From positions 1 through 38,747 of the forward strand of contig VBDQ01000035.1 in NCBI GenBank assembly GCA_005889075.1: a stretch of DNA of 38,747 nucleotides, read 5' to 3'. The first letter of the stretch is position 1; each line of letters starts with the position of its first letter. Source of the DNA: Chloroflexota bacterium (GTDB lineage Bacteria > Chloroflexota > Limnocylindria > P2-11E). Below, piece by piece: positions 23,514 through 30,496 of the stretch. Made by a program: the position numbers and the translations under genes. The notes beneath the pieces were generated by a model, which saw only the letters and a list, made by a program, of their open reading frames with translations, had not been told where the DNA came from and searched no databases.

Positions 23514-23861
23514 ATGAACGACCTGGTCAACACGCTTGCCCGTGAGCAGCTGAAGGCCGACCTCCCCGAGGTCAGGCCCGGTGACACCGTGCGCGTAAGC
23601 GTTCGTGTCGTCGAGGGCAACCGCGAACGGCTCCAGAACTTCGAGGGGGTCGTTCTTCGCGTGCGCAACGGAGGGCTCGATCGTCAGATCACCGTAAGGC
23701 GGATCGCGAGCGGGATCGGCGTGGAGCGCACGTTCCTCATGCACTCGCCGCGCGTCGAGAAGATCGAGCTCGTGAAGCACGGACACGCCCGCCGCGCGGC
23801 CCTGTATTTCCTGCGCGACCGGGTCGGCAAAGCCGCGACTCTGCGCGAAAAGCGCCGCTGA
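23514..23861 (+). CDS. rplS: 50S ribosomal protein L19
   Basis: 115 residues from ATG 23514. L19 lies at the 30S-50S interface. Blocks [64 protein letters not shown] and [15 protein letters not shown] are diagnostic. GTG codons at 23493 and 23499 are in frame and would add 5-7 residues; no good Shine-Dalgarno supports any of them. A TAGACT at 23476-23481 could be the -10 box, giving a leader of about 25 nt for the ATG, or nearly leaderless for the GTG at 23493. Confidence 0.95.
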   Translation: MNDLVNTLAREQLKADLPEVRPGDTVRVSVRVVEGNRERLQNFEGVVLRVRNGGLDRQITVRRIASGIGVERTFLMHSPRVEKIELVKHGHARRAALYFLRDRVGKAATLREKRR

Positions 23862-23864
23862 CCC

Positions 23865-23894
23865 TTGACCGGCGACCCGCCGGTCCGTTGAACT
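23865..23894 (+). promoter_or_regulatory. Candidate promoter and hairpin before rnhB
   Basis: TTGACC (23865-23870), 18 bp, TGAACT (23889-23894), then 7 nt to the GTG of rnhB, again a leaderless-type spacing. The spacer holds the inverted repeat GACCGGC (23867-23873)/GCCGGTC (23879-23885), which may end rplS transcription or bind a regulator. The two readings compete for the same bases. Confidence 0.35.
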
Positions 23895-23901
23895 AATCGC
23901 C

Positions 23902-24576
23902 GTGCCGTCTCTTAACGCCGAGAAACGCCTCTGGGCCGAAGGACTGCTTCGCGTCGTCGGCGTCGACGAAGTGGGGATGGCGACGCTCGCGGGTCCGGTG
24001 GTCGCCGCCGCATGCCTTGTCACGCCCGACGTCCGCCTGATCCGCGCGGTCCGCGATTCGAAGGTGCTCACGCGACAGCAACGCGAGGAGCTGGTCCCCG
24101 AGATCCGCGCCCGTGTCGCGAAGATCGGCGTCGGCGCGGCGTCCGTCGCCGAGATCCATCGCCTCAACATCTATCACGCGTCGCATCTTGCGATGCTGCG
24201 CGCGCTCCGTCAGGTCGGCGAGTATGACTGGGTCTTGGTCGATGGACGGCGCATCGTCGATCCCGCGTTCGCGCCAGGGCGCCACACCGAGATCGTGAAA
24301 GGCGACTCGAAGAGCTTCGCGATCGCGGCCGCGTCGATCGTGGCAAAGGTGACGCGCGATCGGTTGATGTCAAAGCTCGCGGCGAAGTACCCCGGCTACG
24401 GCTGGGAGCACAACTGCGGGTACCCGACGATCGACCACCGCAAGGCTCTGCGCGCGCTCGGAGTCACGCCGTACCACCGGCAGGATTTCGGGACCGTGAA
24501 ATTCCTGATCATGCGCGAGCACCAGATGGCGCTCGAGCTCGACGGGGCTGAGCTCGCCGAAGTGTCGCTGAGTTGA
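23902..24576 (+). CDS. rnhB: Ribonuclease HII with a changed GRG motif
   Basis: 224 residues. RNase HII removes ribonucleotides from DNA and RNA from RNA/DNA hybrids. Asp22 and Glu23 (VGVDEVG), Asp in DWVLVDGRRIVD, and the GDSKSFAIAAASIVAKVTRD block keep the DEDD-type active site. The block that is normally DE[AV]GRGxLAGP reads DEVGMATLAGPV: the GRG used to recognise the RNA-DNA junction is GMA (25-27). The C-terminal block GYGWEHNCGYPTIDHRKALRALGVTPYHRQ is normal. GTG start; gene order rplS-rnhB-yraN is conserved, though two accessory genes now separate rnhB and yraN. Confidence 0.93.
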   Translation: MPSLNAEKRLWAEGLLRVVGVDEVGMATLAGPVVAAACLVTPDVRLIRAVRDSKVLTRQQREELVPEIRARVAKIGVGAASVAEIHRLNIYHASHLAMLRALRQVGEYDWVLVDGRRIVDPAFAPGRHTEIVKGDSKSFAIAAASIVAKVTRDRLMSKLAAKYPGYGWEHNCGYPTIDHRKALRALGVTPYHRQDFGTVKFLIMREHQMALELDGAELAEVSLS

Positions 24577-24581
24577 TGTTC

Positions 24582-24602
24582 ACCCGAGCGCTTCGCTCGG
24601 GT
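24582..24602. other. Perfect hairpin after rnhB
   Basis: ACCCGAGCG and CGCTCGGGT, 9-bp arms with a 3-nt loop CTT, 6 nt after the rnhB stop. No T-run follows, so it is a poor intrinsic terminator; it might stabilise the 3' end. It directly precedes the TAGAGT box and the broken start of the GNAT gene. Confidence 0.7.
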
Positions 24603-24607
24603 AGAGT
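24602..24607 (+). promoter_or_regulatory. Orphaned -10-like box before the GNAT gene
   Basis: TAGAGT within TAGAGTCGCGACGC, the same type of box found 7-8 nt before the starts at 19395 and 27820. Here no start codon stands at the matching distance, although the GNAT frame is open from 24605. It looks like a promoter whose start codon has been lost. Confidence 0.35.
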
Positions 24608-24679
24608 CGCGACGCCGACGACACCTGGGACGCGAAGAAGTACTTCAAAGCGCGCCTCGTCGCGGAAGATGGCGGCCGA

Positions 24680-25474
24680 GTGGTGGGGTGGGGCCAGTTG
24701 AACCACGCGCCGTGGGCATTCGTCTCGGACAAGTACCGGGTCGACATCACGGTGCTGCCCGACTTCAGGCGACGCGGCCACGGCTCGGCGCTGCACGACG
24801 AGCTCGTCGCGATCGGGCGCGGTCGTCATGCGTCGACGCTTCAGGCGGCCGCGAGGGAGAGTCACACCGACGGCGTCGCGTTCCTGGCGCGCCGGGGCTA
24901 TCAGGAGCGAAAGCGCGACTTTGAATCTCGACTGTTCGTGGGGAAGTTCGACTTCTCGCGGTTCGCCACGGCTGACGCGCGGGTCGAACGGGAGGGCGTC
25001 CGCATCACCTCGCTGGCGGCCGAGCGCGCCAGGGATCCGGAGGCGCTACGTAAGGCGTACGAGCTGAGCGAGGACTGCGCGGCGGACGTCCCGAGCATCG
25101 ACCCGCACACCCAACGTCCGTATGAGGAGTGGCTCAAGAACGCGATCGAGGCACCCAACGCCTTGCCCGAGGCCTACTTCATCGCGATCGATCGCGATGG
25201 CCGATACCAGGGCGTGTCGAACATGTTCGCGGCGCTCGACGATCCGTCGTTCCTCTGGCAAGGCTTGACCGGAGTGCGGCGCGCGGCGCGCGGCCGGGGA
25301 ATCGCGATGGCGCTCAAGCTGCGGACGGTCCGGTACGCTCTCGACCGCGGCGTCGAGCACATCAAAACCTGGAACGACCAATACAACCGGCCCATGCTCG
25401 CCATAAACGAGGCTCTCGGGTTCGAGCGGCAGCCGGCCTGGATCACGTACGAGAAGGATCTGTCGGTTCCCTAG
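24680..25474 (+). CDS. Tandem GNAT acetyltransferase, 5' end missing
   Basis: 264 residues from the first possible start, GTG 24680. Two GNAT domains are present. The first is cut: its acetyl-CoA loop is seen as VLPDFRRRGHGSALHDEL and GVAFLARRGYQERKRD, but the earlier strands are missing. The second (about 100-255) is complete, with AYFIAIDRDGRYQGVSNM, TGVRRAARGRGIAMALKLRTV and NRPMLAINEALGFERQPAW. The same frame stays open back to a TAG at 24602-24604, and the stretch before GTG reads WDAKKYFKARLVAEDGGRV, clearly GNAT-like, yet contains no start codon. So some 40-50 codons appear deleted. It may be a pseudogene or make a shortened protein with one working domain. Substrate unknown. Confidence 0.7.
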   Translation: MVGWGQLNHAPWAFVSDKYRVDITVLPDFRRRGHGSALHDELVAIGRGRHASTLQAAARESHTDGVAFLARRGYQERKRDFESRLFVGKFDFSRFATADARVEREGVRITSLAAERARDPEALRKAYELSEDCAADVPSIDPHTQRPYEEWLKNAIEAPNALPEAYFIAIDRDGRYQGVSNMFAALDDPSFLWQGLTGVRRAARGRGIAMALKLRTVRYALDRGVEHIKTWNDQYNRPMLAINEALGFERQPAWITYEKDLSVP

Positions 25475-25507
25475 TCTTCGCTCGGAGTTGCAGTCCGGCT
25501 TCCGTCC

Positions 25508-25537
25508 TTGCACCGAAACGAGGATTGGCGCGATAAC
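25508..25537 (+). promoter_or_regulatory. Candidate promoter of the Ig-like/dehydrogenase gene
   Basis: TTGCAC (25508-25513), 18 bp, GATAAC (25532-25537), then 6 nt to the GTG at 25544. This is another leaderless-type spacing and explains the absence of a Shine-Dalgarno before that GTG. Confidence 0.35.
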
Positions 25538-25543
25538 CGGCTA

Positions 25544-27418
25544 GTGAGGATCGTTCTTGCCGCGGTCTGCGCGGCGCTCATCGCCGGGGTGATCGCGCCG
25601 CAGCCGGTCGCGGGGGCGACCGGATTCCACGCCGCCTGGGTCGACCAGAGTCCCTGGCCGGTCCTCATGCCGTCCGCGACCACGTCCTACACCGTGCACT
25701 ACCGCAACACCGGGACCGAGACGTGGCAGCGCGGCATCGCCGGGCGTCAGGTGAATCTCGGGATCACGGGCGACTCGACCGCGTTTGCCAACATCGGGAT
25801 GGCGGTCGGATGGCTGAGCGCGAACCGCGTCGCGACGACGGCCGAGGCCGTGGTTGCTCCGGGGGCGATCGGCACCTTCACCTTCACCTTGCGCGCGCCC
25901 GGAACACCGGGGACCTACCGGGTTCCGCTCCATCCAGTGCTCGAGGGCGTGCAGCACCTCGAGGACGAGGGCGTCTACCTGCTCGTGGTCAGCGATCTCG
26001 GCTTCCACAGCGCGTGGGTGAGCCAGTCGGCCTATCCGACGCTGCAGCCGGGCCAGGTCAGCACGCCGCTAAACGTGGTCTTCCGCAACGTCGGCTCGCA
26101 GACCTGGACGAAAGGCGTGCTCGGCCAGGAGGCGAGGCTCGGGATCAACCTCGACGACGCTCAGTGGGCGCCGCTCGCCGTGAACTGGCCGTACTCCACG
26201 CGCGTGGCGGTGCAGGCGGAGGCGACGGTCGCGCCCGGAGCGACCACGACGTTCACCTTCCAAGTCAAGGCGCCGCAATCGCCAGGGAGCTATTCGCTGC
26301 ACCTTCGCCCGGTTGTCGACGGCGCGTGGTGGATGGAGGATGAGGGCGTTTTCCTGACGATCACCGTGCCCGGCCTTCCGGTCGGCACCGGCGCCGCGCC
26401 AAAGCTCACGACGACCATCGTGCAGTCCGGCCTCCAATTTCCCTGGGACATCGCGTTCGCCCCCGACGGACGCATGTTCGTGACCGAGCGCGCCGGGAAC
26501 ATCCTCGTGTTTGCGAGCAGTGCCGCCGGCGCGCCACAGCTCGCGAACAACGCCGTCGCCGGGATCCACGCCGAAGGCGAGGCCGGCGCGATGGGCATCG
26601 CTCTCGATCCCGCTTTCGCGACGAACCACTTCGTGTACGTCTGCGCGTCGCGCGACGACAACGGGTGGGTCAACCAGGTGCTCCGGTACCGCGAGGCGAA
26701 CAGTGTGCTCACCTTCGACGGCTACGTCGTGCGGACCGGGATCTTCGCAGGCGGTAACCACGACGGCTGCCGCGTCCGCTTCGGCCCCGACGGGAAGCTC
26801 TGGTTCACGATGGGCGAGGTGGGCAACACCGCCTTCTCGCAAAACCCGAACTCGCTCAATGGCAAGGTCCTCCGCGTGAATCCAGACGGCAGCGTTCCCG
26901 AGGACAACCCGATCCTCCCGGGAGCGTTCGGGCGGTCGATCGCGTACACGATGGGTCACCGGAACCCGCAGGGGCTTGCGTTCCAGCCGGGCACCGGGCT
27001 GCCCTACACGAGCGAGCACGCGCACTACACCGACCGCGCCACTGGCGCGCACTCTCACGCCACCGTCAACCTGCTCAAGCCGGGCCTGAACTTCTCGTGG
27101 CCGAACGGTGCCGGGCCCGGTTTCACACCACCCGCGTGGCAGTCGTTCGACAATCCCTACGTCGCGACGAGCGGCAACACGTTCGTGAGCGGCGCGGCAT
27201 GGGGCGCGTGGAACGGAGACCTGTTCCTCGCGGCGCTCGCCGGGACGATGCTTCTCCGCCTCGAGCAGCAGCCCGATGGGACCTTCAAGACCGCGGGAGT
27301 CCTCTTCAACGGTACGTACGGCCGGCTCCGCGCAGCCGTCCAGGGGCCCGACGGATCGCTCTACCTCAGCACGGACAACGGTTCGGATCGGATCATCCGC
27401 GTCACACCGTCCCCATAA
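25544..27418 (+). CDS. Secreted PQQ-type sugar dehydrogenase with two Ig-like domains
   Basis: 624 residues from GTG 25544; TTG 25508 would add 12. A signal peptide (VRIVLAAVCAALIAGVIAP, cut near VAGA) is followed by two similar Ig-like domains of about 115 residues (FHAAWVDQSPWPVLMPSATT and FHSAWVSQSAYPTLQPGQVS starts, each with a TxTWxxG turn). From about residue 285 comes a soluble glucose/aldose dehydrogenase-like beta-propeller: LQFPWDIAFAPDGRMFVTER, EGEAGAMGIALDPAFATN, CRVRFGPDGKLWFTMGEVGN, YTMGHRNPQGLAFQPG, SEHAH. Such enzymes oxidise sugars outside the cell with PQQ as cofactor; the acceptor is not evident. No PQQ synthesis genes are here. A lipoprotein homologue without Ig domains lies at 32820-33935. 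Confidence 0.87.
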   Translation: MRIVLAAVCAALIAGVIAPQPVAGATGFHAAWVDQSPWPVLMPSATTSYTVHYRNTGTETWQRGIAGRQVNLGITGDSTAFANIGMAVGWLSANRVATTAEAVVAPGAIGTFTFTLRAPGTPGTYRVPLHPVLEGVQHLEDEGVYLLVVSDLGFHSAWVSQSAYPTLQPGQVSTPLNVVFRNVGSQTWTKGVLGQEARLGINLDDAQWAPLAVNWPYSTRVAVQAEATVAPGATTTFTFQVKAPQSPGSYSLHLRPVVDGAWWMEDEGVFLTITVPGLPVGTGAAPKLTTTIVQSGLQFPWDIAFAPDGRMFVTERAGNILVFASSAAGAPQLANNAVAGIHAEGEAGAMGIALDPAFATNHFVYVCASRDDNGWVNQVLRYREANSVLTFDGYVVRTGIFAGGNHDGCRVRFGPDGKLWFTMGEVGNTAFSQNPNSLNGKVLRVNPDGSVPEDNPILPGAFGRSIAYTMGHRNPQGLAFQPGTGLPYTSEHAHYTDRATGAHSHATVNLLKPGLNFSWPNGAGPGFTPPAWQSFDNPYVATSGNTFVSGAAWGAWNGDLFLAALAGTMLLRLEQQPDGTFKTAGVLFNGTYGRLRAAVQGPDGSLYLSTDNGSDRIIRVTPSP

Positions 27419-27454
27419 CAGAGGCCTCGCAAGCCACATCCGTTCCTTAGAGGA

Positions 27455-27808
27455 GTGCATCCGCGCGTCGTGCTCGGCATGGCCGGCCAGCGCGTGGCCG
27501 AGGCAGAGCTCGCGCGCCGCGGAATGACCATCGTCGCGCGCAACGCTCGCACGCGATTCGGAGAGATCGACCTCGTGTGCCGCGATCGCGCCGGTTACGT
27601 GTTCGTCGAAGTGAAGACGCGACGCGCGGGATCCTTCGTGGCCGCGGCCGAGGCCGTGGATCGCCGCAAGCTCGAGCGGATCGCGCGGCTCGCGCTCGGG
27701 TGGCTCGCGCTCCGCGGCGAGCGCGAGGCGCGCTGGCGGGTCGTCGTAGCTGCTCTCACGATCGGCCGGTCGGGCACGCGCGTCGAATTGCTCGAAGCCA
27801 CTCCCTAG
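27455..27808 (+). CDS. yraN: UPF0102 (YraN-like) protein
   Basis: 117 residues, the usual length. UPF0102 proteins have a Holliday-junction-resolvase/restriction-endonuclease fold of uncertain function. The nuclease-like core is visible: GQRVAEAELARRG (11-23), FGEIDLVCRD with Glu37 and Asp39, and FVEVKTRR with Glu52-x-Lys54. GTG start. In many genomes it lies between rnhB and comM/dprA, as here, with accessory genes inserted on both sides. Confidence 0.92.
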   Translation: MHPRVVLGMAGQRVAEAELARRGMTIVARNARTRFGEIDLVCRDRAGYVFVEVKTRRAGSFVAAAEAVDRRKLERIARLALGWLALRGEREARWRVVVAALTIGRSGTRVELLEATP

Positions 27809-27811
27809 AAT
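27806..27811 (+). promoter_or_regulatory. Candidate -10 box, leaderless type
   Basis: TAGAAT overlapping the yraN stop codon and ending 8 nt before the ATG at 27820. Nearly the same 14-nt sequence stands before the GTG at 19395. No Shine-Dalgarno is present between it and the ATG, which supports a leaderless mRNA. Confidence 0.5.
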
Positions 27812-27819
27812 CGAGCGCG

Positions 27820-28932
27820 ATGGCGACGATCGCGCTACCGCTGCGTCGCGGGTCGCTCGCTCGCGTGGGGACCGGCGTCCCGCTCGTGGTCGGCATGGTC
27901 GGAACGCTGGCGAGCTGGTTGGGCTCCGGGTGGGACGTCTCGTGGCACCGGATCTTCGGCCGCGACACGTTCTGGACGACGCCGCACCTGTTCATCTACG
28001 TGGGCGTCTCCCTCTGGGGGATCGCGGCCCTCTTTGCCACGGTCACGGCGATGGCCGGGCGCCCCATTCGCGGTCGGGCGCTGGTCGTGGGGCCGCTGCG
28101 CGCTGAGCTTGGCATCGGGCTCATCGGGATCGGTGCGCTCATCACGATCCTCGCGGCGCCTTTCGATAATGCCTGGCACGCGGCCTTCGGACGCGACGTC
28201 GACATCTGGAGCCCGCCCCATATTTTTGGCATCGCGGGCGGGGGGATCGGCCTCGTCGGGTGGATCGCCGCCCTCGCGCCCGGCGTGTTCTCGCTCGGCG
28301 AGCCCCTCCGGCGGCTGCTTCGACTCTTCATGCTCGGAAACCTGTGCGCGGTCTGCGTGTTCGGAATGAACTTCTATTACATCTTCGCGAGCACACGCGA
28401 GGCCTTCTTCTATCCCCTGCTGATCGCGGCATTGCTTCCTGCGGTCCTGGCGATTGGAACGCTCGCCGTTCCCGGTCGTTGGGCTGCGACCGCGACCGCG
28501 GCGTCGTACACGGCGATCGGTCTCGCGGGGTACGGCATCCTCGCCGGCAGCGGCTGGAGACCGCCGGCGTTTCCCGCGCTCGTCATCGTCGGCGCGGTCG
28601 CGATCGATCTGTTGCGCGCGCGCGGCGGCAAGTGGGCGCAACCTCTCGTGCTCGGCTTTGCATTCAGCGGGGTGTTCGTGATCGCGGAGCTGCTGCGGAT
28701 GACATTCTTCGGCCCGCCGGCGCCGACCGCGGTCATCGGAGGCACGGAACAGCTGTCACGCCTCTTCTTCCAGTACTACGAGCAGGCCGTCGCGCGTCCC
28801 TGGCTCTCGGTGTGGCCGATCCTCGCGGCGCTGCTCGGGGGCCCGATCGCCGCCGCGAGCTGGGGTGCGGGACGCCGCCTTGGATCCGCGCTAGTGGACG
28901 ATCTCCACTCCGAGGCCTTGGCTCACTCGTAG
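27820..28932 (+). CDS. Multi-pass membrane protein with duplicated WHxxFGRD...PH motif
   Basis: 370 residues with about ten hydrophobic helices and no signal peptide. I do not recognise a named family. Two early loops carry the same motif: SWHRIFGRDTFWTTPH (41-56) and AWHAAFGRDVDIWSPPH (118-134), i.e. Trp-His-x2-Phe-Gly-Arg-Asp, then Trp and Pro-His. The spacing suggests an internal duplication of a two-helix unit, and the four His could bind metal or heme. A later loop has NFYYIFASTREAFFYP. ATG start with a -10 box 8 nt upstream. The 3' end overlaps the convergent GT39-like gene by 42 nt. Confidence 0.75.
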   Translation: MATIALPLRRGSLARVGTGVPLVVGMVGTLASWLGSGWDVSWHRIFGRDTFWTTPHLFIYVGVSLWGIAALFATVTAMAGRPIRGRALVVGPLRAELGIGLIGIGALITILAAPFDNAWHAAFGRDVDIWSPPHIFGIAGGGIGLVGWIAALAPGVFSLGEPLRRLLRLFMLGNLCAVCVFGMNFYYIFASTREAFFYPLLIAALLPAVLAIGTLAVPGRWAATATAASYTAIGLAGYGILAGSGWRPPAFPALVIVGAVAIDLLRARGGKWAQPLVLGFAFSGVFVIAELLRMTFFGPPAPTAVIGGTEQLSRLFFQYYEQAVARPWLSVWPILAALLGGPIAAASWGAGRRLGSALVDDLHSEALAHS

Positions 28933-30363
28933 CGACGCCGTCCGCGCTGCATTCTGGATGCGCAAGCGACCGCCGTGCGCCATACGAACCTCCTGCCACC
29001 CACCGCCCTCAGCGCGCAGCAGATCGTCCCAGAGCACGACGTCGACGGTCGTGCCGGCGCACGGCATGTGCGGCGGCGCGTGGTCGCAGGAGAGCGGGAT
29101 CGTAAAGTCGGCATTCGCCGGGTCGTATTCGAGGGCGGGCAGTCGTCCGCCGAGATAGTTCTGGACCAAGACGGAGTCGAATCCGCTGACGACTTGCGTG
29201 GCTTGGGGCCTGAATGTGGAAAGGTAGGCGAGCTTTTCGTCGATGCCGTGATCCTGACGCGCGATGTCACGGGCGGAGATCGGCGTGTCGCTCAGCAGGA
29301 AGATCGCGGCGTTCGCGAGCGCGACGGCGCCGACGATCCACGGAAAGAGACGAGGCCTCCGGATCCCTTTCGCGAAAGCGACCGCCCCGCGCGCGGCGAT
29401 GATCGCGAGTCCGGGCAGCATGCTGAAGACATAGCCGTACTCGCCGACGTGGATGAAGACGTAGAACGGCAGCGGTGCGAAGGTCCAGACAAGGAGGAAC
29501 GCGGTCCGCCAGCGGTCGCGCAGCTCGGCACGGCGCGCCTCGGACGATAGACCTGCGATCGCGACGAGCGGGAGCAGGAAGTACAGGCCGCGGCCGAGAA
29601 AGCGCGCGAGCTCGTACAGGTTGCGGTAGATCGCGATCGGACCATTGCCGAACACGCTGTAGCGCTCGTTGACGAAGCTGCTCTGCGCCGACACGGCCGC
29701 GAGGAATCGCGCGACACCTCCGTCGGCGAGTCCGCTCGCGCCGACCCAGGTGAGCACCGCCGCGGCGGCCGTCGCGGCGGCCAGGATCGCGGTCATGACC
29801 GTGGCGCGGACGGCGGTGAGCAGCCAGAGCGGGGCAAGGAAGATCGCGAGGTCTGAGCGGAAGCCGATCGCCGCGCCGTACGCGGCCGATGCGACGACGA
29901 GACGAACGCCGCGCGTGCCCGGCGCTGCCGCGCGGTCGTGAGATCGCCAGAACAGCAGCGCGCAGAACGTCGTTAGCGCCGCAAGAAGTGTGTAGCCGTA
30001 CGCGACCCCGCCGTACGCCCAAAAGGTGACCGCCGTCAGCGTGAAGATGGCGGCGACGCGCCCGGTGCGCTCCTCGTAGAGGCGCGCCCCGACGAGGTAC
30101 ACGAGCGCGACCGTGGCCGCCCCGGCGACCGCGGACACGATCGTCATCGCCCGGTTGGGATCGCCGGTCACGAGATCGATCGCGCGAAGCACCAGCACGT
30201 ACCAGAGGTAGCCAGGCGGCTGCGGGCGCTGCTCGAACGGGTCGAAGCTATCGATCGCCCGTGCGAACAGGACCGAATCGGGGGCGTAGAGATTCGTCGT
30301 GCCGAACGGGATCCGTGTCATGAGCGCGAGGCCGAAGAGTGCGGACGCGAGCCGCCAACTCAC
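28891..30363 (-). CDS. GT39-like membrane glycosyltransferase
   Basis: 490 residues from GTG at 30363; the frame is open further upstream but that sequence is low-complexity and overlaps the comM leader. About eleven hydrophobic helices, with a first outer loop PDSVLFARAIDSFDPFEQRP followed by QPPGYLWYVLVLRAI. The acidic residue in that loop and the PPGY block are typical of dolichyl- or undecaprenyl-phosphate-sugar transferases (PMT/ArnT-like). A soluble C-terminal part (about 380-490) follows the last helix. It probably moves sugar from a lipid carrier to a protein or lipid outside the membrane; acceptor unknown. A CAGACT box lies 7 nt before the GTG. The 3' end overlaps the convergent membrane-protein gene. 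Confidence 0.8.
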   Translation of the reverse strand: MSWRLASALFGLALMTRIPFGTTNLYAPDSVLFARAIDSFDPFEQRPQPPGYLWYVLVLRAIDLVTGDPNRAMTIVSAVAGAATVALVYLVGARLYEERTGRVAAIFTLTAVTFWAYGGVAYGYTLLAALTTFCALLFWRSHDRAAAPGTRGVRLVVASAAYGAAIGFRSDLAIFLAPLWLLTAVRATVMTAILAAATAAAAVLTWVGASGLADGGVARFLAAVSAQSSFVNERYSVFGNGPIAIYRNLYELARFLGRGLYFLLPLVAIAGLSSEARRAELRDRWRTAFLLVWTFAPLPFYVFIHVGEYGYVFSMLPGLAIIAARGAVAFAKGIRRPRLFPWIVGAVALANAAIFLLSDTPISARDIARQDHGIDEKLAYLSTFRPQATQVVSGFDSVLVQNYLGGRLPALEYDPANADFTIPLSCDHAPPHMPCAGTTVDVVLWDDLLRAEGGGWQEVRMAHGGRLRIQNAARTASLRVSQGLGVEIVH

Positions 30364-30496
30364 CGCGCGTAGTCTGCGTGATGGGACTTCGGTACCGGCC
30401 GGTGGTCCCGTGTGCGCCCGTCGGACGCGTGGCCACGCTATCGCGATCGCGATCGCCGCTGCCGACCGGCCGGAAACCGCGCGCAGCGTCGCGCGC

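Noticed and set aside
24582-24602. Hairpin after rnhB as an intrinsic terminator
   Set aside because: No T-run follows the second arm; it is listed only as a hairpin.
26069-27460. 463-residue minus-strand frame opposite the Ig-like/dehydrogenase gene
   Set aside because: The plus-strand product has strong domain motifs over the same bases; the minus frame has none.
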